Of a DNA stretch of 64,000 nucleotides, positions 51,479-59,871 are shown in pieces. Within the stretch, counting starts at the first letter, position 1. Each line of letters opens with the position of its first letter. The stretch is taken from assembly GCF_048269205.1 (NCBI RefSeq), contig NZ_JBLXJC010000003.1, forward strand, positions 124,001 through 188,000. Reading direction: 5' to 3'. The translations under genes were made by a program, and so were the position numbers. The stretch comes from Emcibacter sp048269205 (GTDB lineage: Bacteria > Pseudomonadota > Alphaproteobacteria > Sphingomonadales > Emcibacteraceae). Under the pieces are notes generated by a model, which was not told where the DNA came from, made no database searches, and saw only the letters and a list, made by a program, of their open reading frames with translations.

Positions 51479-53530
51479 CTATTCTGGTACCGTCAGGCGA
51501 CTGCCGTCAAATGTAATTTCCATTTTCCCCGGCGTGGCGGAGATGGCGGGCAGTTGCTCTGTGGATAACGGCGGTACCGTCCCGTCCGGGGCCATGCCCC
51601 GCTCACCCGTATTCACAAGCTGGTTCGGTGGCAGCGGGGCGCCCTTCTTCAGGTGGTCCCACATCAGGTCCAGGGCCTGCTCGAAATAATAATGCATGGG
51701 CACCACCCGGGCGGCGAAACCCGGAAGACCGGCCAAAGCATCGAAATGCTGACCATTGCGGATTTCGTAATAATGCAGATTTGCAGCAGTACCCTCCCTC
51801 AACCTGTTGAGGGCCAAATAGGGACGGGAGGAAAAGTTGACATGGATAACACTGTCCCGCCGGCCATGCACAATGATTGCCGGACGGCCGCCAAGATCGC
51901 CGCTGTTCCGGACTTCGTCCATGCCTTTGCGGACGGCAGCATCCTCCCGGACCATACGGTCGAGGCACAGGGCGCCAGTGGCATCAAAATCCATCAGACC
52001 TGTTTCCGCATTGGGCACAAACATCGCCCGCATCCATCCGGTCGGGGCCTTTCTAACCCAGTTAATGTCATTATTGGGAATCATGCCTGTATTTTTGGCG
52101 AAGTTTACATGCCGGCGCTCCATCGGATAGGATTCCTGCAGTCCGGTCTTCGAGGTGGCCGCAATGGCGAGACCGCAAAGCCGGTCTTCGACTCCGAAGC
52201 GCCCGTATGCCGCGGCGTAGTCCCCCACCACCGAGGGTCCCACTTCGAGCAGTACGGAAAAGCCGTCCATCAGGCTGCTGTCCTTGAGAATGCCGTAGGC
52301 TTCAAGCTGAGCGCGCGCATCCCTTGATTGCGCCTCGGCAGTTTCTCCCTCAACCAGCCCCTTATCTTTCAGGGTCCGGCAACGGTTGCCGAGCGCCAGA
52401 TCGCCAAGCGGAATAAAGGCCCTGAGCGGCACATTTGCCGGTTCGGTGAGCAGGGCACAGGCCAGCAGCACATTCAGTTTATTGCTGTATTCCAGAAACT
52501 GCCGGCCCTCTGCCTGAAGCTCCCGATCACCCCAGGCGATGGAGACCGGTCCCACACCGGCCATATCCGGGGACAGGTTGGGTTCCGAGACCACAATGGC
52601 GTCGATCAGCCCGTCCTCATCCTGTTCCGCCGCCTTGAGGCTGCTGTATCCTCCGTTGGATATACTGGACGCCATCACCGTCACAGTGTCTTTGTTATAG
52701 TCTTTTCCGCCCTCTTCGGGGCGGTGATATTTATTGAGAATGTAAAAGGCGACCCGGATCGATTCGAGCACGGTCCGGCCCCAGTCCTTCATGCTGTTGT
52801 CTTTTGAATGGGCATGTTTCAGGGCGATATGATCCGGATTTTCTTCTGCATAGGCTTTAAGTTCATCCGTTTCCTCAAGCTGGAAGGGCGTGTCTCCCTC
52901 CCCGGCTTTGACCAGACGGCCACGCATGTCATAAACCTGCCTGTCGCCAAGAAACTCCATGCCGATGCCGGTGGCCTTGTCCACATAGGCGACAGCACAG
53001 CCTTTCGGCAGGGCCCAGCTACCCACGGTGCCCACAGCACCGTAAACCGAACGTCCGCCGGAAGACGGCGCCGTCACCAGACAGGGCGCGGCGGGGTCGA
53101 AATGATCAGGCACCTGCACCATATAGGTCACGGGATGATTAAGGCCCTCAATTCGCCCCATGACCAGATATTCATAGCCAGCCACCTTGCCGTCCCCTTC
53201 CGGCCCGTACAGGCGGCCGTAACCACCGGCCTCGCTCACATCCACAAGGGCGCGGAAGTTGGCATAAATGGTGAGTCGGCGAATTTCCTCTACTGTAGGC
53301 TTTAGCAGATCGGCCGGAAGCGGCTCCACCCCGCGCAGCCCGGCTGTGCCGAGCCCCGCCGTCAGAAGATCATTGTCGGTGCCATCATAATAGGTCCGGG
53401 TTTCCGTCCCGATCAGGGAAGCAGTTTTCTGCGATGCTGCCTCCTCCCGGGCACAGGAAGAAAGGATAACAACGCCCGCCAGGCAGGCGAGACGTGCGGT
53501 CATCTGGGTCAGTCGTCGGTTCAGCAGCAT
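51479..53530 (-). CDS. 3-hydroxybutyrate-oligomer hydrolase, lipoprotein
   Basis: 683 residues of the 3HB-oligomer hydrolase family, which cleaves short poly-3-hydroxybutyrate fragments to monomers. A lipoprotein signal with lipobox (LSSC) in LAGVVILSSCAREE anchors it to the envelope, so the substrate is outside or periplasmic. Catalytic serine probably in ASSISNGGYSSLKAAE; YMVQVPDHFDPAAPCLVTAP and GSWALPKGCAVAYVDKATG are typical. Start 53530 is preferred (GGGAGA 8 nt upstream); 53536 is the alternative. The start overlaps the upstream permease gene end by -11 bp, so they form an operon. Confidence 0.88.
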   Translation of the reverse strand: MLLNRRLTQMTARLACLAGVVILSSCAREEAASQKTASLIGTETRTYYDGTDNDLLTAGLGTAGLRGVEPLPADLLKPTVEEIRRLTIYANFRALVDVSEAGGYGRLYGPEGDGKVAGYEYLVMGRIEGLNHPVTYMVQVPDHFDPAAPCLVTAPSSGGRSVYGAVGTVGSWALPKGCAVAYVDKATGIGMEFLGDRQVYDMRGRLVKAGEGDTPFQLEETDELKAYAEENPDHIALKHAHSKDNSMKDWGRTVLESIRVAFYILNKYHRPEEGGKDYNKDTVTVMASSISNGGYSSLKAAEQDEDGLIDAIVVSEPNLSPDMAGVGPVSIAWGDRELQAEGRQFLEYSNKLNVLLACALLTEPANVPLRAFIPLGDLALGNRCRTLKDKGLVEGETAEAQSRDARAQLEAYGILKDSSLMDGFSVLLEVGPSVVGDYAAAYGRFGVEDRLCGLAIAATSKTGLQESYPMERRHVNFAKNTGMIPNNDINWVRKAPTGWMRAMFVPNAETGLMDFDATGALCLDRMVREDAAVRKGMDEVRNSGDLGGRPAIIVHGRRDSVIHVNFSSRPYLALNRLREGTAANLHYYEIRNGQHFDALAGLPGFAARVVPMHYYFEQALDLMWDHLKKGAPLPPNQLVNTGERGMAPDGTVPPLSTEQLPAISATPGKMEITFDGSRLTVPE

Positions 53531-53541
53531 GATCATTCTCC

Positions 53542-54852
53542 CTACAGGATAAACAGGGCTATGGCCATTATCAGCCCGATAGTCGGCACAATAACGGTCA
53601 GCGCGCCTAGCGGCGCATAGGCGTTTTGATGGGTTTCCTTGCAAATGGCGTGGATCGTGGTCACCACATAGCCATTATGCGGCAGGCTGTCGAGCGCTCC
53701 CGAGGCAATGGCCACGACCCTGTGCAGGGCTTCGGGATTAACACCCGCCTCAAGATAATGGGGCGCCAGCAACGGTAAAGCGATGGACTGCCCGCCCGAT
53801 GCCGAACCGGTCAGGCCGGCGATCACCGTGACCGCCACCGCGGCCCCAACCAGCTCGTTCCCCGGCAGGTTGGTCATGAAGGTCACCGCATCAGCAAAGG
53901 CCGGTGTCGCCTGGGCGACGGTACCGAAACCCACCACCGCCGCCGTGTTGGCAATGGCGATAACCGCCCCTGTCGCGCCAATGGCGCAGGTTTTCTGAAG
54001 ATTGTCAAAGCGGCGGAAGTTCAGAATTATCCCCATCAGAACCCCGCTGAGCAACGCCACAATAAGGGCGGATTCTTTTAATGTATCGTGGAACAGGAAC
54101 GAGACCCCAAGCACGGACAGAAGCGGCAGCAAACTCAACAACGGATGCGGTTTGGAGGAATAGCTGCGCTCGAACACGTCATCTTCACGGATTTCGAATT
54201 TTTCCCCGTTGCGCACGGCCCTCTTCACCATGAAACTGAGCCACCAGTAGCCAAACAACATCATAAACAGCGCCACCACCAGGCTCACCTGCCAACCGGC
54301 AAAATGGGTGGTGCCGAGAAATTTGATGGGAATCCAGTTCTGAATTTCCGGCGAACCGGCGGAGGTCATGGTGAAGGTCACTGACCCGAAGGCAAGTGTT
54401 GCCGGAATAAAGCGGCGTGGCAGGTCGGCTTCCCGGAACAGACTGAGAGCGATAGGATAGACAGAGAAAGCGACCACAAAGACACTGACCCCGCCATAGG
54501 TGAGAATGGCACAGGCCCCGACCACCGCCAGAACCGCATTGCGTTTGCCGAGCTTGCCAATGACCCAGTCGGAAAAACTGTAGGCGGCGCCGGAATCCTC
54601 CATCACCTTGCCGAAGACGGCACCAAGCAGGAACATGAAAAACCAGCTGAAGATAAATCTGGTGAAGCCTGACATATAGCTGCTGATATAATTGGCCTCT
54701 TCCTCCCCGGCCCACTGGGGCATCAGGGAAAGATCCCCGCTCAATGCCACAATCAGGGCGCAAAGAGGGGCGGCAATCATGATGCTCACCCCCCTGATGG
54801 TGAGGTAAATAAGAAGAAGAAGTCCGCCGACCAGACCTGCCATACTCAGCAT
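53542..54852 (-). CDS. GntP-family permease (probable 3-hydroxybutyrate/short hydroxy acid transporter)
   Basis: 436-residue polytopic inner-membrane protein of the GntP/CitMHS-like superfamily: about 11-12 hydrophobic helices; signature stretches NTAAVVGFGTVAQATPAF, AGLTGSASGGQSIALPLL and ALDSLPHNGYVVTTIHAI. Related permeases carry gluconate or beta-hydroxybutyrate. Placement 11 bp upstream of the 3HB-oligomer hydrolase suggests import of the released monomers. Substrate inferred from context only. Confidence 0.85.
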   Translation of the reverse strand: MLSMAGLVGGLLLLIYLTIRGVSIMIAAPLCALIVALSGDLSLMPQWAGEEEANYISSYMSGFTRFIFSWFFMFLLGAVFGKVMEDSGAAYSFSDWVIGKLGKRNAVLAVVGACAILTYGGVSVFVVAFSVYPIALSLFREADLPRRFIPATLAFGSVTFTMTSAGSPEIQNWIPIKFLGTTHFAGWQVSLVVALFMMLFGYWWLSFMVKRAVRNGEKFEIREDDVFERSYSSKPHPLLSLLPLLSVLGVSFLFHDTLKESALIVALLSGVLMGIILNFRRFDNLQKTCAIGATGAVIAIANTAAVVGFGTVAQATPAFADAVTFMTNLPGNELVGAAVAVTVIAGLTGSASGGQSIALPLLAPHYLEAGVNPEALHRVVAIASGALDSLPHNGYVVTTIHAICKETHQNAYAPLGALTVIVPTIGLIMAIALFIL

Positions 54853-54954
54853 GATTTTAGTTCAACCTCCCAGTCTATATTTATAACTACTTGATTTTTA
54901 TCGATTATCATAAAATTGACTCGCATTCTATGAGACGACAGCGGCAGATGGGTA

Positions 54955-54972
54955 TATGGACCTAGGTCTATA
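54955..54972. promoter_or_regulatory. 18-bp palindrome between the 3HB permease and TonB receptor
   Basis: TATGGACCTAGGTCTATA: a perfect GACCTAGGTC core with A/T arms, one mismatch pair. It lies in the 251-bp divergent space, 103 bp from the permease start and 132 bp from the receptor start. It could be the site of the neighbouring LuxR/FixJ-type regulator; that link is a guess. Confidence 0.4.
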
Positions 54973-55103
54973 GGGCGCAGCCATAAAAGCTGTGATAGGT
55001 TTCCAGTCGTCGAGCGGGAAATAATCAAGAAACCCGTCATGCGTATTGGGTTGATGTCTACTTCATCGACCGGGAACCAAAACACTTCTGGGAGGTACTT
55101 CTG

Positions 55104-57329
55104 ATGAACAGAACACCGATTAAATCGAAATTTTTACATTCCGTTTCCCTGGCGAGTATCCTTGCCGGTGCCGTCGCTGTGACAGCGCCCGGCTGGGCCA
55201 GCGCCCAGGAAGCCGACGAAGGCTTCATGCTTGAGGAAATCACGGTTACGGCCCGTCGCCGGTCGGAAAGCCTGCAGAGCGTCCCTGTTGCTGTAACCGC
55301 TTTCAGCGGTGACAGTCTTGACCAGATCGGCGCGCAGGATATCACCTATCTGGCACAAAGCGTGCCCAACACCACACTGGAAGTTTCCCGCGGCACCAAC
55401 ACCACCATCACCGCCTTCATGCGCGGTGTGGGTCAGCAGGACCCGGTGGCAGGTTTTGAATCCGGTGTCGGTATTTATCTGGATGATGTTTACCTGAACC
55501 GTCCCCAGGGCGCAGTTCTGGAAATCTATGACGTGGAGCGGATCGAGGTTCTGCGTGGCCCGCAGGGCACGCTCTATGGCCGCAACACCATCGGCGGCGC
55601 CATCAAATATGTCACCAAACGCCTGGGTGATGAAACAGAAGTGCGCGTCAAAGGCAGCGTCGGGACCTATATGCAGCTGGACGGCCTTGTTTCCGCCTCC
55701 ACCCCGATCAGCGACAGCTTTAAAATCGGCGGGTCTGTGGGATATTTCAGCCGCGACGGCTTCGGGGAAAACCTGACCAACGGCAAAGAACATTATGACA
55801 AGAACCTGCTCGGTACCCGTCTGACCACCGAATTCACCCCGACTGATAACCTGTTCATCCGGATTATGGGGGATTACAGCAAGGATACCTCCAACGAGAA
55901 ATCCGGTCACCGTCTTCAGGTCGGCAATCTAACCGGTGCTCCTGTCCTGGATGATGTCTTTGACACCCGGGCCGGGATAGTGGGCGAACAGAAGGTCACC
56001 CAGGGCGGCGTCTCCGGCCTGATCGAATGGAACTTCAACGAAGAAGTCACCTTCAAATCCATCACTGCCTATCGTGAAGACGACACCACGACACCCATCG
56101 ATTTTGACAGCCTGCCGGCTGCCGATCTGGACGTGCCGGCCATCTACAAGAATGATCAGTTCAGTCAGGAACTGCAGGTCCTTTATGAAGGCGAGAAACT
56201 TCAGGGTATGGTCGGCTTCTATTACCTGAAAGCCAATGCCTACCACAGCTTCGATGTGGTTCTTGGCGGCCTTGGGGTAACGGCCTACACCCTTGGGGAT
56301 GTGGATACAGACACATGGGCCATCTTTGCCGACGTCAACTATGACATCAACGAAGAATTCAGCATCAACCTCGGCGGCCGTTATACCAGCGACAAACGCA
56401 GCGCCCAGGTACTGCGCCAGACCTATCTTGGACTCAACTCCCCTGCTTTTGGCAATGATGATACGGTCCTGATCGCCCAACCTGCCGATTTCGACAGAAG
56501 CCGCACCGATGAGAAATTCACGCCGAAAGTAACAGTGAAATGGCAGCCCGATGAAGACATCAATGTCTATGCGTCCTATTCCCAGGGCTTCAAGGGCGGA
56601 AGTTTCGATCCGCGTGGCGATGACCGGGCTGCAGAAGGATTCAAGCCGGAAATCCTGTCCAGCTATGAGTTGGGCGTCAAGTCAACCCTGGCAGACGGTC
56701 GCGTCAACATGAATGTGGCCACCTTTTTCAGTGACTACAAAGATGTCCAGATCCCGGGCTCCGTTGCTATCGATACCGACAATGACGGTACAAACGACAG
56801 CTTTGTCGGCACCGTGACCAACGCCGGTAAGGCGGAAATCTGGGGTATGGAATTCGAGATGACGGCCCTGGTGTCAGAAAACCTTACTGCAAATGTCGCC
56901 CTTGGCTATATCAATGCCGACTACAAGGAGTGGCTGGTTCAGGGTGTGGACATTTCCGATGACAAAGTATTCCAGAACACGCCGGAATGGACCATGAACT
57001 TCACGCTCAATCATGCCTCCGACCTTGGCATGTTCGGTGAAGACGGCACCCTGAACATCATCGGCGCCATCTCCTACAAGAGCAAGATCTATCAGTTCGA
57101 GGATCCCAATCATTTGCTGGATCAGGAAGGCATTGCCCTGCTCGACACAAGCATCGTCTGGACCTCGGCTGACAGCGGTCTCCGGATCGGGCTACATGGC
57201 AAAAACCTGACAAACGATCACTATAAGGTGGCGGGATATAACTTCCCGACCCTTGGCCTCGAAGGGTCCGTTACCGCCTTTTACGGCAACCCGCGGACCT
57301 TCACTCTTACGGCAGAATATGCCTTCTAG
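55104..57329 (+). CDS. TonB-dependent receptor
   Basis: 741-residue outer-membrane receptor: signal peptide to about ASA(Q) near 34, plug domain starting LEEITVTARRRSESLQSVPV with LRGPQGTLYGRNTIGGAI, barrel ending LTAEYAF with a terminal Phe. It belongs to the sphingomonad/caulobacter-type receptors without the N-terminal carboxypeptidase-like domain. GGGAGG precedes the ATG. Divergent from the 3HB permease-hydrolase operon, so oligomeric hydroxyalkanoate uptake is a reasonable but unproven role. A terminator follows. Confidence 0.93.
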   Translation: MNRTPIKSKFLHSVSLASILAGAVAVTAPGWASAQEADEGFMLEEITVTARRRSESLQSVPVAVTAFSGDSLDQIGAQDITYLAQSVPNTTLEVSRGTNTTITAFMRGVGQQDPVAGFESGVGIYLDDVYLNRPQGAVLEIYDVERIEVLRGPQGTLYGRNTIGGAIKYVTKRLGDETEVRVKGSVGTYMQLDGLVSASTPISDSFKIGGSVGYFSRDGFGENLTNGKEHYDKNLLGTRLTTEFTPTDNLFIRIMGDYSKDTSNEKSGHRLQVGNLTGAPVLDDVFDTRAGIVGEQKVTQGGVSGLIEWNFNEEVTFKSITAYREDDTTTPIDFDSLPAADLDVPAIYKNDQFSQELQVLYEGEKLQGMVGFYYLKANAYHSFDVVLGGLGVTAYTLGDVDTDTWAIFADVNYDINEEFSINLGGRYTSDKRSAQVLRQTYLGLNSPAFGNDDTVLIAQPADFDRSRTDEKFTPKVTVKWQPDEDINVYASYSQGFKGGSFDPRGDDRAAEGFKPEILSSYELGVKSTLADGRVNMNVATFFSDYKDVQIPGSVAIDTDNDGTNDSFVGTVTNAGKAEIWGMEFEMTALVSENLTANVALGYINADYKEWLVQGVDISDDKVFQNTPEWTMNFTLNHASDLGMFGEDGTLNIIGAISYKSKIYQFEDPNHLLDQEGIALLDTSIVWTSADSGLRIGLHGKNLTNDHYKVAGYNFPTLGLEGSVTAFYGNPRTFTLTAEYAF

Positions 57330-57391
57330 AACGTTCCTCCCTGAACGATCCGGGAAGGCATGACCCTCCCGGACATCAACCTTCCGATTCT

Positions 57392-57418
57392 CCGGGGCCC
57401 TGTGGCCCCGGTTTTTTT
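57392..57418 (+). terminator. Intrinsic terminator of the TonB receptor gene
   Basis: CCGGGGCC (57392-57399) pairs perfectly with GGCCCCGG (57404-57411) around CTGT and is followed by seven T. Confidence 0.9.
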
Positions 57419-57423
57419 ATGTC

Positions 57424-58203
57424 CTAGAAGGTGCCCGGATAATCGCCGCCGTCAATCAGCAGGTTCTGGCCGGTGATATACCCCGCCCGCGCGCTGCAGA
57501 CAAAAGCGCAAAGGGCACCGAACTCGTCCGGATCGCCAAGCCGCCCCGCCGGAAAGCTATGGGCAAACATATCAATGGCTTCCTGTTCGGAAATACCGTC
57601 CCGGGTCGAAATCATGTCCAGAAGCGACGTCATACGGTCGGTGGCAAAAAGACCGGGCAGGATATTGTTGATGGTCACGTTATGCGCCACGCCGTCCCGG
57701 GCAATGCCGGCGACAAAGCCGGTAAGACCGGCCCGGGCCCCGTTTGAGAGACCAAGCGGCTTGAACGGCGATTTGACCGCGGCGCTGGTGATATTGACGA
57801 TGCGGCCGAATTTGCGATCGATCATGCCGTCAAAGGAGCGGCGTATCATTTCAATGGGCGCCAGCATGTTGCCGTCAAGCGCCAGGTGCCAGTCCTCCCT
57901 GTCCCAGTCCCTAAAGTCACCGGCTGGCGGGCCGGCGGCATTATTGACCAGAATATCCGGCGCCGGACAGGCGGCAAAAATCTCGTCCTGACCGTCCGCC
58001 GTCGTCACATCCGCCGCAACAGGCGTAACCTTCACAGCATATGTGTCACGAATATATTTTGCCGTTTCCTCCAGCGGCCCCCTGGTCCGGGCATTCAGCA
58101 CCAGATCCACACCGGCAGCCGCCAGATGTTCCGCGCAGGCCCGGCCCAACCCTTTGCTCGAAGCGCAGACAATGGCCTTGCGGCCCTTTATTCCAAGATC
58201 CAT
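57424..58203 (-). CDS. Short-chain dehydrogenase/reductase with atypical active site
   Basis: 259 residues. Cofactor motif AIVCASSKGLGRACAEHL and NNAAGPP are normal, and the C-terminal TGQNLLIDGGDYPG is present. The catalytic YxxxK is missing: the expected position reads LGLSNGARAGLTGFV, with Ser/Asn for Tyr and Arg for Lys, while the upstream Ser (NITSAAVKSP) remains. Such SDRs are a recognisable subgroup whose substrate is unclear. ATG at 58203 with GGAGA 6 nt upstream; GTG at 58206 is the alternative. Confidence 0.82.
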   Translation of the reverse strand: MDLGIKGRKAIVCASSKGLGRACAEHLAAAGVDLVLNARTRGPLEETAKYIRDTYAVKVTPVAADVTTADGQDEIFAACPAPDILVNNAAGPPAGDFRDWDREDWHLALDGNMLAPIEMIRRSFDGMIDRKFGRIVNITSAAVKSPFKPLGLSNGARAGLTGFVAGIARDGVAHNVTINNILPGLFATDRMTSLLDMISTRDGISEQEAIDMFAHSFPAGRLGDPDEFGALCAFVCSARAGYITGQNLLIDGGDYPGTF

Positions 58204-58292
58204 CACTCAATCTCCCTGCTTTTCCTGCTATTCATATCAGATCACATGCGGCAGAGAAACATACTCCTGTCAACCGTCTGATTTCCACCCGG

Positions 58293-58329
58293 TTGACAGA
58301 AAAATTAAATTGTGCACAATTTAATTTTT
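58293..58329 (+). promoter_or_regulatory. OhrR-type operator (30-bp perfect palindrome) and promoter of gpx-ohrR
   Basis: A perfect palindrome spans 58300-58329, centre TGCA; each arm reads AAAAATTAAATTGTG. The core AAATTGTNNACAATTT equals the known OhrR operator core. It sits directly after TTGACA (58293-58298), so bound protein would block the -10 region. It is 24 bp from the gpx ATG. Confidence 0.85.
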
Positions 58330-58352
58330 AAACTGCACAGAGGCCACCTGTC

Positions 58353-58844
58353 ATGTCAGAGATCTACAGCATTCCCGTAATACAGAAGAACGGCGAGGAA
58401 ACCACCCTGGAACCATACCGGGGCAAAACCCTGCTGATTGTCAATACCGCCAGCAAATGCGGCTTCACGCCACAGTTCGAGGGATTGGAAACCCTGTACC
58501 AGACCTGGCAGGACGAGGGGCTTGAAATTCTCGGCTTTCCCTGCAACCAGTTCGGAAACCAGGACCCGGGCAGCCAGGATGAAATCGAAAGTTTCTGCAA
58601 GCTGAACTATGGCGTGACGTTCCCCATTTTCAAAAAAATTGACGTAAACGGGGAACATGAAGCGCCGCTTTTCGTCTGGCTCAAGTCGAAAGCTGCAGGC
58701 CTGTTCGGCAGCCGCAAGATCAAATGGAATTTCACCAAATTCCTGATCGATCCAAGCGGCACCATCGTCAAACGCTATGCCCCCATGACAAAACCGGAAA
58801 AGATTTCGGCCGATATCAAGAAGTTCCTGGGTCAGACCAAATGA
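58353..58844 (+). CDS. Glutathione peroxidase (cysteine type)
   Basis: 163-residue thiol peroxidase reducing hydroperoxides, probably with thioredoxin. Catalytic Cys36 in NTASKCGFTPQFEGL, resolving-type Cys82 in SFCKLNYGVTFP, Gln and Trp of the tetrad in GFPCNQFG and KWNFTKFL. Sec is not used. It is the first gene of a two-gene operon whose second gene is ohrR (ATGA overlap), and its promoter carries an OhrR-type palindrome, so it is likely induced by organic hydroperoxides. Confidence 0.92.
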   Translation: MSEIYSIPVIQKNGEETTLEPYRGKTLLIVNTASKCGFTPQFEGLETLYQTWQDEGLEILGFPCNQFGNQDPGSQDEIESFCKLNYGVTFPIFKKIDVNGEHEAPLFVWLKSKAAGLFGSRKIKWNFTKFLIDPSGTIVKRYAPMTKPEKISADIKKFLGQTK

Positions 58845-59311
58845 CCGGACTGCCTGAAGACGATAGACTGCTCAAACTGGAAAACCAGACCTGTTTTCGG
58901 CTTTATGCCGCTTCGCGCGCTATCACAAAAGTCTATCAGCCGTTACTGGAAACCATCGGCCTGACCTATCCCCAGTATCTGGTGATGCTGGTTCTTTGGG
59001 AAGAAACCGGAGGAATCACCGTTCGTCACCTCGGACACCGGCTGATGCTTGATTCAGGCACCCTGAGCCCTGTCCTGAAGCGTCTCGCCACCAGGGGACT
59101 GCTCTTGAAATCACGGGGGAAGAAAGATGAAAGGGAGGTTTGTCTTACACTTACCGAAGCCGGAGAATCCCTGAAGGAACAGGCCCGCGAAATTCCGGAG
59201 TTCCTGCTATGTCGGGCCATTGAAGGTCAGCTGCCCCTGCAACAGATCAATGAACGGCTCGACGAGCTTCTGGACTTCCTCGGCCGCGGCGGCAGAAAGC
59301 AAGCCGTCTGA
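58841..59311 (+). CDS. ohrR: Organic hydroperoxide resistance regulator OhrR (MarR family, two-cysteine type)
   Basis: 156-residue MarR repressor. The sensing region LENQTCFRLYAASRAITK (Cys18) and the conserved LTYPQYLVMLVLWEE are diagnostic of OhrR; a second cysteine, Cys124 (EFLLCRAIEGQ), matches the two-Cys Xanthomonas type that forms an intersubunit disulfide on oxidation. The wing helix DSGTLSPVLKRLATRGLL is intact. The start is the ATG at 58841, overlapping the gpx stop. It should autoregulate gpx-ohrR through the palindrome at 58300-58329. No ohr gene is in the window. Confidence 0.93.
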   Translation: MTGLPEDDRLLKLENQTCFRLYAASRAITKVYQPLLETIGLTYPQYLVMLVLWEETGGITVRHLGHRLMLDSGTLSPVLKRLATRGLLLKSRGKKDEREVCLTLTEAGESLKEQAREIPEFLLCRAIEGQLPLQQINERLDELLDFLGRGGRKQAV

Positions 59312-59314
59312 AAA

Positions 59315-59348
59315 CAAAAAATGCGGCAGGATTTCCTGCCGCATTCTC
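59315..59348. terminator. Bidirectional intrinsic terminator
   Basis: ATGCGGCAGG (59321-59330) pairs perfectly with CCTGCCGCAT (59335-59344); T run on the minus side (59321-59316) and TCTCTT on the plus side. It separates ohrR from the converging cold-shock gene. Confidence 0.85.
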
Positions 59349-59367
59349 TTCGAAACAAGTCCGCTTC

Positions 59368-59574
59368 TTAACTTGCAGAAATTTTCCCTGCTGCCATCCG
59401 GCCGTTACGGCCTTCTTCCAGTTCGTAGGTAACTTTCTGACCTTCGTCCAGAGACTCCAGTCCGGCCTGGTGAACAGCGGTGATATGTACAAACACATCT
59501 GAGCCGCCATCATCGGGCTGAATGAAACCAAAACCTTTGGTGGGGTTAAACCATTTGACAGTACCAGTTGCCAT
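59368..59574 (-). CDS. Cold-shock protein (CspA family)
   Basis: 68-residue single cold-shock domain: GTVKWFNPTKGFGFIQPDDG (RNP1 KGFGFI) and DVFVHITAV (RNP2). It binds single-stranded RNA/DNA as a chaperone. The upstream interval 59575-59834 is AT-rich with a small CCCGG/CCGGG hairpin (59637-59652), and may be a long leader of the cspA kind. Confidence 0.95.
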   Translation of the reverse strand: MATGTVKWFNPTKGFGFIQPDDGGSDVFVHITAVHQAGLESLDEGQKVTYELEEGRNGRMAAGKISAS

Positions 59575-59834
59575 TTATTCGTCCTTCATATTGATCGTCT
59601 ATTAACTTCTATGCGCAATACACGCACTTGATTCTCCCCGGTTCATTCCGGGAATATATTAAAAATCAGGAAGTTAGCGTATCTTCAGAAAGCGAATTTT
59701 GGCTTATCTTCACTGTATTTTCATACCTGTTGTACTTTTTTTAAACGGTTTTGGCAACCGATCTTAACGCACAAGCCCTTAATAACCCGACGATTTTCAC
59801 AAAACAGACAAATATTTTTAACAAAAACCGGAAG
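59575..59834. other. AT-rich leader/intergenic region upstream of csp
   Basis: No gene seen. It contains a small hairpin at 59637-59652 and long A/T tracts (59655-59760). It probably holds the csp promoter and leader; no clear cold-box was identified. Confidence 0.4.
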
Positions 59835-59862
59835 AACGGGCCGGGATAATTTCCCGCCCGTT
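59835..59862 (-). terminator. Terminator-like hairpin after fdsA
   Basis: AACGGGC-CGGGA pairs with TTCCC-GCCCGTT around TAAT with one bulge; the minus strand continues TCTTCCGGTTTTTG. It lies 10 bp past the fdsA stop, so the formate dehydrogenase run seems to end here without fdsC or fdsD following. Confidence 0.55.
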
Positions 59863-59871
59863 CCGGATTTT

